Shown: in pieces, positions 37,090-47,945 of the stretch | Layout of the letters: each line of letters opens with the position of its first letter | How positions within the stretch are numbered: position 1 is the first letter of the stretch | The notes under the pieces: generated by a model | What the model was told of the DNA's origin: nothing | Seen by the model: the letters and a program-made list of their open reading frames with translations, nothing else | Databases searched by the model: none | NCBI GenBank assembly: GCA_010093605.1 | Contig: MU004200.1 | Span: 378,155-442,154 of the forward strand | From: Lophium mytilinum | Taxonomy: Eukaryota; Ascomycota; Dothideomycetes; Mytilinidiales; Mytilinidiaceae | DNA: 64,000 nucleotides | Direction: 5' to 3' | Made by a program: the position numbers and the translations under genes

Positions 37090-38607
37090 TTACTCCTCGG
37101 GGGCGTTCTTGTGGTAGTTGACTTTGTCGTTCCAGAACCAGGTCTGTGGGGGACGAGTTAGCGGAGGTTCGTCGGGAGGTATGGTGGAGAAGTTGGAGGA
37201 GGGGAAGAGGTGTGGCATGTCGAGCTGTTGAGGATGTTCTACGACGAGAGGGCTCCGTATCAAAACGTCGTGCAGCTTGAACAGCCTCACCTCGTCCGCC
37301 TCTCCCTCTCTCCCTCCTCCTCTTTCAGATTTAAGCTTCACCAGCTTCTTCATCTCTTCCACCTTTTCCGAGTCAAGACAAAGAAGAACTCAGCTTACCT
37401 TGTCACCAGTACCGTACCAGAAGTTCTTGGTTCGGATGTTCTGGTACGAGTACTCGGGTAGCTCGGACTTTGGTGGCGCATGAGCTACATGCTCCCAATG
37501 CTCGACCCACAGCTTGTAGGCGTTGGCGCCGGCAATGGCGAGAGCCGGGATGACCATACTGTAAACACCTCGTCAGCCTTCCATACTTAAGCACCTCTCA
37601 CTAGTTGCTTCGTTCAGTTCCGTCACTCCCATGGCCTAGTTCACCGTGCTTGTTCCTCTTCAACTCGTGCGTTTCACTCTAGAACTTAATTCCTTCGCTC
37701 TGGAACGTAGTCCCTTCGCTCAAGAACGTAGTCCCCTTCCTCAGGTACTCAGTTCCTTTGCTCCGGAACCTAGTCCCTTCGCTCAGAACATAGTCCCCTC
37801 CTCACAGATCCTCTTCCTCACTTCTTCTCTTGCAACATCATCCTCCATAATCCTTCCTTGTCTACGCACTAGCTCAAAGACGACTCTCCCAAAGGTCTTT
37901 AGCTACACCACGAGCTCTGACTGTACTGGGACCATTGGTGTATCTCATCCTTTGGTTCCTTTGAGTCTCACTCTGGTCACGACCTGACTTCATCCATCTC
38001 AAGTCATTTTCAGCTTCAGTCATAGCTAGCTGTAGACCAACTTGACGAAGGTTAAGCCTTGAGAGAGTCGTCTTGTGGCTAGTACGAGGGACTTCGGAGA
38101 GGGGATTGATAGGTCTTAGGGAAGTAGGTAGGCTTACTAGATCGAAAGCTTGCGCCAAAGGCCTGCGGTAGGTGTCAGCAGTGGTTCGTCTGGAAACAGT
38201 CTCGCGGTCTGATCCATCACATCCTCCATCCTAATCTCGACATCCTCGAATCTTCAACGGAGCACCCGACTGTCATACTCGACGAAGCAGCATCGACCTC
38301 CAGAGATTCACAGTCAATCACAGAACTCTGCTCGCCTTCTCTTTCGCCTATACGCAAGCCGAGGATACATCCTCGTTCTTCATCTGCCCGAACGTCCGCT
38401 ATCTCCTTCACAGGACAAGGAACATCAGCACTCACCACTCGTCGCAGCAGCGTGGTGCTTGACAGCTAGTCGCTCGCGGTTGAAGGCGTTGTCGGCATTG
38501 CCCTCCAGCTTAACCTCGCTGTAGAACCTCGATCGGACAGTCGTTCGGGCGGCCGGGGTGCGCACGAAACGGGGCGCAGCGCGCAGGAGAGCACGCTGGG
38601 ACAGCAT
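37090..38607 (-). CDS. COX13: Cytochrome c oxidase subunit 6A (COX13)
   Basis: Single-span inner-membrane subunit of complex IV. Four exons (38607-38436, 38162-38138, 37558-37399, 37143-37090) give 136 aa. Exon 1 encodes the mitochondrial presequence (MLSQRALLRAAPRFVRTPAA). Exon 2 is only 25 nt and supplies GLWRKLSI. Exon 3 reads YMVIPALAIAGANAYKLWVE, HWEHVAHAPPKSELPEYSYQ and NIRTKNFWYGTGDK, with the transmembrane helix in the first part. Exon 4 ends TWFWNDKVNYHKNAPEE. The second intron is 579 nt, far longer than its neighbours, and carries a short tandem repeat. Divergent from APN2, a pairing conserved beside MAT loci. Confidence 0.96.
37680..37812 (+). repeat. ~21-bp degenerate tandem repeat inside COX13 intron 2
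   Basis: Five to six imperfect units of the type GAACGTAGTCCCTTCGCTCA, with CTTAATTCC, GTAGTCCCC, CTAGTCCC and CATAGTCCC variants in register. It lies wholly in the long intron and explains part of its length. Confidence 0.75.
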
Positions 38608-38975
38608 TGTTGGTGTTTTCGAAGTTGCAGAGTGGAGAGGGTCGCAATTGAGGGTGTGGTGGTGGCTTCGGAGGGTGAATGGTGGAAAGGGTGGAGAGGT
38701 GAGGTTGGCTTTGACATTTATCAGGTGAGTGCGGCTTTTGCCGGGCGGGCCCTTCAAATCAGCCCCGTTTCTTCTCCATCTTGGCACCCGCCGCCTGACG
38801 TCGTGCCGGCTTCGCGCTCGCCAGCGACGTGGCAAGCCAGGTGTTTACGCGCTTTTGATTCACAGTTTCACGATTTCCTTCTGCTTTGGTCTCGTTCCAG
38901 TCTCTCTCAATTCACTTTTGATTCTTTTAGCGCGTTCTTACCAAGAAATGAAGCGTTCGAAACGGTAACGACACC
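38608..38975. promoter_or_regulatory. Divergent promoter region, COX13 / APN2
   Basis: 368 bp between divergent starts; the APN2-proximal half is T/C-rich. No further element recognised. Confidence 0.4.
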
Positions 38976-41199
38976 ATGGCTCTGCGGATTACGACCTGGA
39001 ATGTCAACGGCATCCGAAATCCCTTCAGCTATAAGCCATGGAGCGATACCCGGACGTTCAACGCCATGTTCGACATACTGGAGGCCGATATCGTGATCAT
39101 GCAAGAGCTGAAGATCCAGAGAAAAGACTTGCGGGACGATATGGTCCTGGTACCGGGCTGGGACTGCTACTTCAGCTTGCCCAAGCATAAGAAAGGTACA
39201 ATATAGGCACTCTGGGGGACGCTCCCTCGGTCTTTACTAATGCCCCTTGCTGATCGGAGATGTTAGGATACTCTGGTGTTGGAATATACACCCGCCAATC
39301 CACATGCGCTCCAATCCGCGCCGAAGAAGGACTGCTCGGCGGAAACTGCCCACCAGGCTCTGATACACCCTACCGGGACTTACCCGAGGACTCGTGTATC
39401 GGTGGATATCCCACGGACTTCCAGATTGCCGAACTTGGAGTAGATCCGGCAGCCTTAGATGCGGAAGGCCGCTGCGTCGTCTTGGAGTTTCCAGCGTTTG
39501 TCCTGTTTGGTATCTATTTGCCAGCAAACAGCAATGGCGAAAGGGATGATTACCGGCACGCTTTTGTCTGCGCCATGGACATGAGAGTCAGGACTCTAGA
39601 GAAGCTGGGCAAGAGGGTAGTCTTGACGGGCGATCTGAACATATCCCGCGAAGGCATCGACACCGCGAAAGTCGAGGAGGCCATGAGGAAAGAAGGGATG
39701 ACCTGGGAAGACTATTTCGAATCCCCGAACAGGAAGATCTTCAACCAGCTGCTTGAAGGAGGCAAGGTGATGGGGAAAAGAGAGGAGGGCCGGGAGAACC
39801 CGGTGCTGTGGGATGTCTGCAGAGGATTCCACGAAGGACGGGAGGGGATGTACACGCATTGGGAGCAGAAGATCAACGCTCGTCCGGGAAACTTTGGTTC
39901 GAGGATCGATTATGTTCTCTGCAGCATCAAGATGAAGACCTGGGTTGAAGACTCCAATATCCAGGAAGGCTTGATGGTACCTGTCCTCTATCCTGTTCCC
40001 TATAGCATTACTGACATCCCTCTAGGGATCTGACCATTGCCCTGTCTACGCCACCTTGAAGCCGAAGGTCGACCTGCTTGGGAAGGAGACTGACCTCTGC
40101 GACATCATGAACCCACCCGGTATGTTCGAAAAAGGAAAGAGACTAAGAGAATGGTCTACGAAAGACTTGCCCGCTTTCTCTGGGAGATTGCTGCCAGAAT
40201 TCAACAATCGCCGGAACATCAGAGACATGTTTGCGCGCAAGCCAAATACTAGCACGAGCAACATCGAGCAACCGACTGCCTCCTCTTCAAACGCCAACAA
40301 CGAAGAGATGAGTGGAACTCAAGAGTCGGAACATCAGAGCGAAGAGACCTCTCAAGAAGATTCCATGAGACAGAGCCTTCCATCGTCGACTGCTGGATTA
40401 ACCACAAACTCCATAAGACAGAGCCTTCCACCGTTGACTGCTGGATCAATCACAACCTCAACAGCTTCGTCTGGCAACAAGCGACGTCCGAGCAATCAAA
40501 TACCAGCTAAACCGTTAAAGAAGCTGAAATCATCCCTTGTGACATCTAAATCTCCAGCGACATCAAAAGGACAGCAGTCGCTCAGAGGTTTCTTTAAACC
40601 AAAAGAAGGTTCGTCCACATCCCAGGAACCGAACGCACCGGCCCCAGATGTGCCTTCATCAACGCGAATGCTTGCTTCTCTCAGCCCTGCGGCAGTGGCT
40701 GAAGATGCGCAGGTTCCTGAAGGTCTAATAGCTGTCACCATCCCCGACGTTCCACCATCTCCACCTAAGATCTCCACACCAAAGTCATCGCGTGCCAAGT
40801 CGAAGATAAAACGAACGCCCTCTACGTCGACCGCAAATGCTTCACCCACCCTTTCCCTTTTGAGTCCGTCCACCAGGTCAGATAGATCTGAATCCACCTT
40901 CGTTGACCCAATTGTGTCAAAAGAGTCCTGGAACAAACTGTTCACCAAAAAGCCTAATCCCCGATGTGAAGGGCATGATGAGCCTTGTAAGACACTGCAG
41001 ACCAAAAAACCTGGACCGAATTGTGGGCGCTCTTTCTGGATCTGCTCGAGGTCAGTCTGTTCCTATCCTACTGTCTAACGTCAAGTGCTGACTTCCATCA
41101 TGTAGGCCCATTGGTCCTTCAGGCGCAAAAGAAGTGGGCACTGAATGGCGTTGTGGTACCTTCATTTGGGCCAGTGATTGGAACAGTCCTGGAGCTTGA
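38976..41199 (+). CDS. APN2: AP endonuclease 2 with PIP box and zf-GRF
   Basis: Class II apurinic/apyrimidinic endonuclease for base-excision repair. Four exons (38976-39195, 39267-39976, 40026-41050, 41106-41199) give 682 aa. ExoIII-family catalytic motifs: TTWNVNGIRN, the metal-binding Glu in MQELKI, the loop VVLTGDLNISREGID, SRIDYVLCS and the catalytic Asp-His of GSDHCPV, the last created by removing intron 2. A disordered Ser/Thr-rich middle contains the PCNA-binding motif QQSLRGFF. The C-terminal zf-GRF reads CEGHDEPCKTL, PGPNCGRSFWICSRPIGP and WRCGTFIWASDW, so the full protein ends at 41199. APN2 is the classic MAT flank. Confidence 0.97.
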
Positions 41200-44100
41200 G
41201 CACTCTGCCATGCAAATGCCTTGAATCGATTCCCGTCAAGATTTATCAACTGAACGGTATGAACCGAAGGGCGCTGAGAACGATCTCCTAGTCTTCAGCG
41301 AGAAGCTGTAATTAGATGGCGCAGGCCGACAGCCCTGGGAATGAGTGCTTGCTGCGATTTCAAGGCGTATGATCCTGCTGTTCAGCTTGTGCTATCTATT
41401 CTCCCATTTCAAGATGAGCATGTTCTCGGAACCCATCACGTCTACGTATCTGGCCCTTGGTCCCACCTCCTGCGAATCGCTACTGAGACGGACACTTACG
41501 CACACCCTACACGCTGATTCCGTTACGTTTTGGTTGCTTCCCATTCATTACGGAAGGCTGAAGGCTATCCTCGATCAGCTTCTGCGTGCCGCTACATCCC
41601 AGCACTACGAATGTTTGGAGGTAGACGCGAGAAAGAGGCTGAGACCTAGGGCCTGGTCGGGAATGGGTCCCTGACACATGGTCGTTATGTTAAAGGTAGG
41701 TATTGTGAATGACCTAGCTTCCCAGCGACTGCATTCACAACCTTATTTCATATATACAAGGGTAATGCAAATGCTTAGTAGTGCTCTTCAAGAGTGCATA
41801 TGGATTCGTGACCTCGACGTGCCTGTACCGAGTGATCTCCATTGTTCTGTGGTGTTCCTACGAGACGTATTGTATGTGCTTTGCGTATTTGCTCCTATTC
41901 TGTGTCTCAAAGCTGGAGATTAAAACACCCAATAGTCTTTAATTCGCCTCTCAGTTCCGTTCTCTTCATAAGTGCTCTCTCTTTGTTTATCCCTTGCAGA
42001 AAAAAGCCTTTCTACCGCTACATTCTCTGTCATCTCTGTTATATCCATCTACTATCTTCCCAACATCTCCAGTTCCCATAAAACAAAACATACTCCATGT
42101 ATTTCGGGATCATCTCCACTGTCTTACTCTCCCGAAACAAAAGGACGCCTTGGGATCCTCCTGTTTCACCGCCAGGTTTCCAGCCGCACCCACCGGACCA
42201 CAGGACTTTTTTTCCCAGCACCAGACAAAAGCTAGGGAATCCTGTTCTTAGCCCATATCCCATCTCGGCGAGGTGGACCGTGCATTCTTCACGTAAGCGA
42301 AGCTAGTTAAGCGAGCATCCCGTGACTTTTGACGACAAAGCAACCATCGAAACCGGGATTTCGGGATAAAGAAAACCAAACATTCGATTTCTGGCCGGAA
42401 GGAGTGTGGATATGCACACGGAGGTGGTATAAGCAGACGTAGGAGTCCCCGGAAAAATAATCTGGGGTGTGGGAGAGGCTGCGTTGGGAACTCATCCCTG
42501 TCGTCGGGATCCAGGAGGCGCCGGAGTGGGAATGTGTGAGACAAAGAAAAACTAAACTTGCGGATTTTGGCCGGTTGCGTATAGGGTCTTTGGCTGGAGG
42601 TGTTAGAGGGACTATGAGGGTACCCTGGAAAAATGCTCGAGTGCTTGGGGGACTTTGACCTTTGGACATGCTGTCGTCCTAGGGCCGCCATCGCTGCGTG
42701 TCTGGATGGCTGGATTAAGACAAGAAACCAAACATACGAATTTCTGCCGGTAGCATACGGGATTCTTGAAAGGAGGTGCTTGAGGATGCATAAGGGATCC
42801 CTGAAAAAATACCGTGGTGCTCCGGAGACTTCGAATTGTGTGACCGTTCCTGTCACCGCCAGACGACCCTGGGAGTGAAAAGGGAGTGGACATTGTGTAT
42901 TCTCCTTTAGGCCCGGCTGGATCAACACATATGCCTATTGCTTCTAGGTAGTTAGGAGTACTACCACGTGTAATACTGTGGTTGATTGCTCCCAGTTTCG
43001 CCACTTTACATTCCCTCGACGTCTGGCACCCCTTGCTCCCGTTACCCAGGGGCTTTTTGGCGCTATTGCCCACCCAGCTTAGCAAAGCCTATTCTGAGGA
43101 TGGTTACATCTATGGGATCCTCCACAGCAAGTTTAAGAAGGGGAGACCTTGGATTGCTGCAGATATAGCCTCTGACGCTTCGCGTTCCCCAAAGGCGATC
43201 TCCCGGTGGCCGGAAGTTGCCTAAGTCACGGCATTATCGACAAGCTATCGACGAACTACGCATAAGGGCTAGTTATATGGGCCTATAAGAAACTCCTCAT
43301 GTGTTATTGGGTACCTGGGTGTTATTGCTGTTGAGTTGTGGCCTGGGAGGGGAGGCTTTCGCGAGCATTTCAATGACAACACCACAACACCATCAAAGTT
43401 TGGGCAACCCGAAACTGAGCACTGCGCTTCTATTGATCTTATAGTAGATGCTACCTAGCTAAGAGCTGTTTGGGTTGTCATGAAGCATCTACAGTCTCAC
43501 TCATATCACGTCTGCATCCAGGGACCTTTTTTAATGACATTATCGCAGTTGTTAGGCCATTGTGCTATCTACCATATGGGTAGGTATCCGCTGAGGAAGC
43601 CATCGTTTTACAAGAACGAAGCCCAAGGTGCTCAAAGCATCCCCTGTGGCAATCGGTCCAAGAAACGATCCTCGTTCATCCCATCGATCCTCCAAGAAAG
43701 TGTCAAGCCAATGGAAAAGAAAAATCAATCGCTCGCAAATAAACCCACAGGTCCAGTATGCCAAAGCCCAAGAGAAACCATGCCCGGGCAAGCCTGCGTG
43801 AGGCTGAGATACCAAGGAAGGCCCACCTAGAACCCCGATGACCATAACAGATTTCAAAAAAGGTTGAAGGTTGCATCCATGAGCCACCACCGCCTGGCTC
43901 CCAAATGATGACAACAGACAACAGGGTAAAAGGACAAAGGAAACAGTATTGAGTCTCGTCGTCGTCGACTCCTTCCACCAATGATTGATGCAAAAGCAAA
44001 AGCAAAGCTCGGCTCTCATCCGTACAGTTCTCCCATAGACCAAATGCAGAGCTGTGGCAACAGCGTTGGTAACCAAGGGCCAGCAAACGTATTGTCAAGC

Positions 44101-44272
44101 CTAGCATCGCGAACCAAAGTTATTTTGCCAGTAGTATCAAACACCAATGCGTAATTATGAGCGTGCAGCTGGGTGCCGTAACGCTGATGAGTCTGCGTCC
44201 TGTTAGCGGCTGCTGTGGGCTTCCTGAAGGTTGGAGGTTACTTACAGGAAAGGCGGTTGAGTCTACCACTGC
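41200..44272. other. Gene-poor region between APN2 and MAT1-2-1
   Basis: About 3 kb with no supportable gene. It contains a three-copy 176-bp tandem repeat (42309-42836). The part next to the MAT stop (about 43800-44272) is probably the MAT 3' flank and has a possible 3'-leader-type intron (GTAAGTAA on the minus strand near 44245). Open frames of 100-226 codons here lack protein-like composition. Confidence 0.55.
42309..42836 (+). repeat. 176-bp tandem repeat, three diverged copies
   Basis: Anchor CCAAAC/CTAAAC falls at 42376, 42552 and 42728, and GGAGGTG at 42420, 42596 and 42772: exactly 176 bp apart each time. Shared further landmarks are TGGCCGG or its variant, and CCTGGAAAAAT-like blocks about 50 bp after GGAGGTG. 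Copies are well diverged but have kept length, implying substitutions rather than indels. Confidence 0.85.
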
Positions 44273-45390
44273 TTAATGGCCGAAATCGAACTGGTTGCCG
44301 CCCAATGCAGCGTTGCCAGTGTCGTTGCTGAACATGTCCGGGCCCTCCCATTCGAACAGATTGTCACTGGTGGCCATCCGAGCAATTTCCGCCTCGAGAT
44401 TGTTGGCGAGGCTCCTCATGAACTCCTCGTCATCATCGGGGTTCGCAGGCATTGCCTCCTGCAATCCATAGCGGTCGCTAAACTCCTCATCAAGACCTGC
44501 CATTCTCTTGACTTCGGCAGTGCGCCATGGCTGCTGGGTATCTTCAGGAGTCCATGTACCTTGGGTCGTCATGTCAGCAAGCTCGACCCCGTCTGGAGGT
44601 CCAGCGTTCTGCTGATTCATCGACTGAGCAGGCAAGATCGGCTGAGGAACGGCCGTGTTGAACACCATCGGCTGCGTCAAGGCTTGAGGCAATGGAGCAT
44701 TGGGGACTGGTGGAGGATTCGGAGCAGCTGCGGCACCTAGGACTGCACGTCGCTGCCGACGACGCTTCTCTCCAGGCTTGCGAGGAGAAAACTTGTAGCC
44801 GGGATACATGATCGAGTGGATGAGAGCCGCCTGATCGGCTTCCTTCTTCAGGAAGTTGGTTTCCTCAGGCGACAACTTTTTATAATCCTCAGCCATGCGA
44901 GTCGCTATCATGAAGGTTAGTGACAGAGTAGGGCGAGGAAGGGAGGCAAATACTTACAGACTTGCTGGTTGGTAAGCTCAGGGTACTTCGCCTGGTATCC
45001 GCGGCGTCGGGGTGAGGACCAAAGCATCCATCGATTCATCGGTCGCGGAATCTTCTTCCCGTTTCGCTCTGAGAGGCGAGCCTTCGCAAGCGCTTCGGAC
45101 AATTCGACTGGATTGATCTTGTCGGTAGCAGACTTGCCAACTGGTGCGTCCAATCCACTGGAGGCAGAGAGCTGGAAGCTCCAGTAGCCTTCACTCTTGA
45201 ACTCTGACTTGACAGCACAGTTGAAGATCTTTTCAACCTGAGCAATGATCATCCGGTGCGCATCCAAGTCAAACGTAGTTGGGTTGTCCACTCCAAGGTA
45301 GGCGACGGAGTCCAATCCATTAGTGAAGAACTGCTCGGCGATCATGCCGGCCGGGCCCTCAACAGAGTCTTGAGTAACGACGGAAGTCAT
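44273..45390 (-). CDS. MAT1-2-1: Mating-type HMG-box transcription factor MAT1-2-1
   Basis: Master regulator of mating identity. Two exons (45390-44958, 44904-44273) give 354 aa. The HMG box runs from about residue 113 to 192: KIPRPMNRWMLW, RRRGYQAKYPELTNQQVSTR, MAEDYKKLSPEETNFLKKEA and SIMYPGYKFSPRKPGEKRRR. The 53-nt intron splits a serine codon (T|CG) in the box, the position conserved in Pezizomycotina MAT1-2-1 genes. The N-terminal ~110 residues (MTSVVTQDSVEGPAGMIAEQ onward) and the acidic, Gln/Pro-rich C-terminus show no known domain. It lies 3 kb from APN2 with COX13, APC5 and CIA30 beyond, the standard MAT flank. An in-frame upstream ATG (45471) exists; the 45390 start is kept because it is conserved in the duplicate fragment at 63839. 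Confidence 0.9.
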
Positions 45391-46189
45391 TTCGAGCGGT
45401 TGAGTAAGGGGAAACGAAGCAAGAGTATGAAGCGGGAAGTCGAAGCACGAAGAACAGCCAGCTACACGCAAGTTAGCTACACAGTCTTACAAAGAAGCGA
45501 GACAGACTGCCTTACCTGTATATGGATGCAATAAGAAAGATGAGCCAGCTCAGTAGAAGCAGAAAGTAGAAGCAAACAAAAGGGCAGAGGTAGGTAGATG
45601 GAATTAGGAGGGTGGTGGTGGTAGAAGGGTAGAGGCGGGAGGACGGAGGAAAGAGAGTGCGGTTGTTGTGAGTGAGAGGGTTTGGAGAAGGTTGTCACTC
45701 GGGCAACCGCACGTTAAGTAGTCCGGCCTCCCAGCCCCCGAGTAAAAATCGCTGTGCCGCCGCGACTCCGACGGCGTCCACTCCTCACTCGAGCTAGAGC
45801 GGGCAAATGTTACAGCTCGATAAGGCACTGGAACAAGCTGAGCAGCCGCAAGCAACTTGGCGCAGCCTGCTCTGCGCACGAATGCGCTTGAAGCTGCTTC
45901 TCTTAAGGCGTAACTGGCCTGATTGATCACATGCAACGTAGAAGTGAATGGGCTCCTAGACCGGCCGCACCACTAGAAGCACTCCAAGCAGGCAAGCAGG
46001 TGTGCCCGCTCGTGATCAACCCTAACAAGGATAGCAGGTTAGTTTTGTGAGTGGAAAGCTTTGGTGAAAAAGGATAGGAGTACATACCTCGCCCAGTGTC
46101 CGAGATTCGGACCAGAGCCTGATCGGCAGTGATACTGAAGCCGGTGTGTTGGTGGCCGCTCCATGCAGAAAAGTGGATTGCAGGAGAGA
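45391..46189 (-). promoter_or_regulatory. MAT1-2-1 upstream region
   Basis: The first ~90 bases upstream of the ATG share clear similarity with bases before the MAT fragment at 63745-63838 (GCTGTTCTT, TGCTTC, ACTCTTGC and TTTCCC in order). Farther upstream are a GGTGGTGG-rich stretch (about 45610) and unremarkable DNA up to the repeat array. Confidence 0.5.
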
Positions 46190-47945
46190 TGGAGGAAGCT
46201 CTGAGAGTAGCCTGTTATATAGACCTCTTGAATTCCTCCGGAGCGGAGAGGTGAAGTGTAGGAAAAATTGAGGAAGCGCTCTGAATTGAACCTCTTATAT
46301 AGGCCACAATCCCTCTCGAGCTCCTTCGGAGCAGATAAAGTGGAGTGTAGGAGGGATGGAGGAAGCTCTGAGAACAACCTATCATATAGGCCTCTTGAAT
46401 TCCTCCGGAGCGGAGAGGTGAAGTGTAGAGAAGAAAGAGGAAGCGCTCTGAGTTGAACCTGCACAGGCTCTACTTTTGCTTACTGGACGCCCCTGTGAGG
46501 AGTGGCCCAACTGGTAAGTGTTTTGCGGGTCGAAAGGATGTCTGATATCAGCCTCGTCGACTTCCTTAACACCCTTGATGTAGATAGGGGAAGTGCTCTC
46601 AGTTGAACCTGCACAGGCTCTACTTTTGCTTACTCGACGCCCCTGTGGGGAGTGGCCCAACTGGTAAGTGTTTCGCGGGTCGAAAGGATGTCTGATATCA
46701 GCCTCGTCGACCTCCTTAACACCCTTGATGCAGATAGAGGAAGTGCTTTCAGTTGAACCTGCACAGGCTCTACTTTTGCTTACTTGACGCCCCTGTGAGG
46801 AGTGGCCCGACTGGTACGTGTTTCGCGGGTTAAAAAAATGTCTGATATCAGCCTTATTGACCTCCTCAACACTTTTGATGGATTAGAGGCACAGCAGTGC
46901 TGATTAGAGCGGCCCGTGTTCTCTCCTTGCTCGGCCGACGCCACTGTAAAGAGTAGCCCAACCAGCAGGCGTTTAGCGGGCTAAAAGGTCGTCTAATGTC
47001 GACCTCGTCGACCCTTCAATTAGATATGAAGTATTGGAGACACAGTAGTGCTAAACCGAGACGCCCGCGTCCTCTCCTCTTATATAGGCCACAATTCCTC
47101 TCGAGCTCCTTCGGAGCAGATGAAGTGCCGTGTAGGAGAGATGGAGACAACTCTAAGAGGAGCCTATTATATAGGCCTCTCAAATTCCTCCGGAGCAGAG
47201 AAGAAAAGTGTAGAAGATATGGAGGGAGTTCCGAGAGTAGCCCTTATATAGGCCTGTCGAATCTTCTAGAGCGGAGAGGCGAAGTGTGGGAGAGATAGAG
47301 GAAGCTCCCTGAGTTGAGCCTCATATATAGGCCACAATTCCTTTCGATATCCTAGAGGAAGATCTGAGAGTAGCCTATATATGCCTGCCGAACTCCTCTG
47401 GAGTAGACAAGTGATGTGTGGGAGTGATGGAGGGATCTTCAAGGTGAACTTCTTTTGTAGGCCACAATTTCTCTCGAGCTCCTCCGGAGAGATGGAGTGT
47501 AGAGGTGATGGAGGAAGCTCTAGGAATAGCCTCTTATATCTCTTGGCCCGTCGTGGCGCAATGCTCAGACTTTCTGCTGAACACACTGTGTAATGAGACG
47601 GTCTGACACCGTTTGAGGTGTCCCACAACGCATTTGCTCTTGTTAAATCGTCCCTTTCCGATCTCTTATAGCTAGGCTAGTGTACGAAAGGCCTAGAGGG
47701 GATGTATTCTATTTTCGATATCGTAGGGCGAAATGCGACGGGCTAAGGGATACACCTCTCGAATTCCTTCGGAGCAGAGAAGTGGAGTGTGAAAGCGATG
47801 AAGGAAGCTTCAAGGTGAGCCTCCTAGATAGGCCACAATTCTTCTCGAGCTCCTTCGGAGAAGTGGAGTGAGTGTAGCAGTAATGGAAGAAGCTCCGAGA
47901 GTAACCTCTTATATAAGCTATAGCTCCTCTCAAGTTCTTTTATAG
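46190..47945 (+). repeat. Degenerate ~80-bp repeat array (family A)
   Basis: Many imperfect units of about 79-88 bp with landmarks CTTATATAGGCC, then AATTCCTC, the palindrome-like CTCCGGAG or CTTCGGAG, then GTGGAGTGTAGGAG, GATGGAGGAAGCTC. TATATAG anchors occur near 46214, 46293, 46382, 47082, 47168, 47250 and 47329, and more weakly to 47912. The array is interrupted at 46452-47040 by the 150-bp family B array. Diverged relatives continue at about 49500-49920. Confidence 0.8.
46452..47040 (+). repeat. 150-bp tandem array (family B), cluster 1
   Basis: The anchor GTTGAACCTGCACAGG starts at 46452, 46602 and 46752, so the period is exactly 150 bp. The first two copies differ at about seven sites by eye; the third is somewhat more diverged, and a fourth, strongly diverged copy follows to about 47040. 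Core motif: CTTACTCGACGCCCCTGTG then GAGTGGCCCAACTGG. The same family recurs near 54.5 kb (inverted) and 63.2 kb. Confidence 0.9.

Noticed and set aside
42248-42928. 226-codon open frame on the minus strand between APN2 and MAT
   Set aside because: It crosses the 176-bp tandem repeat, whose copies are read in different phases; composition is not protein-like and no family is recognisable.
43552-44076. 174-codon open frame on the minus strand just downstream of MAT1-2-1
   Set aside because: Lies in the MAT 3' flank, is Cys/Trp-rich in a random way, and has no motif or splice partners.
46382-46660. 92-codon frame with internal 50-residue periodicity
   Set aside because: The periodicity is simply the 150-bp repeat being a multiple of three; no protein resemblance.
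46452-47040. CRISPR-like reading of the regular repeats
   Set aside because: Units are 150 bp and diverge throughout with no constant repeat/unique spacer pattern, and this is a eukaryote.
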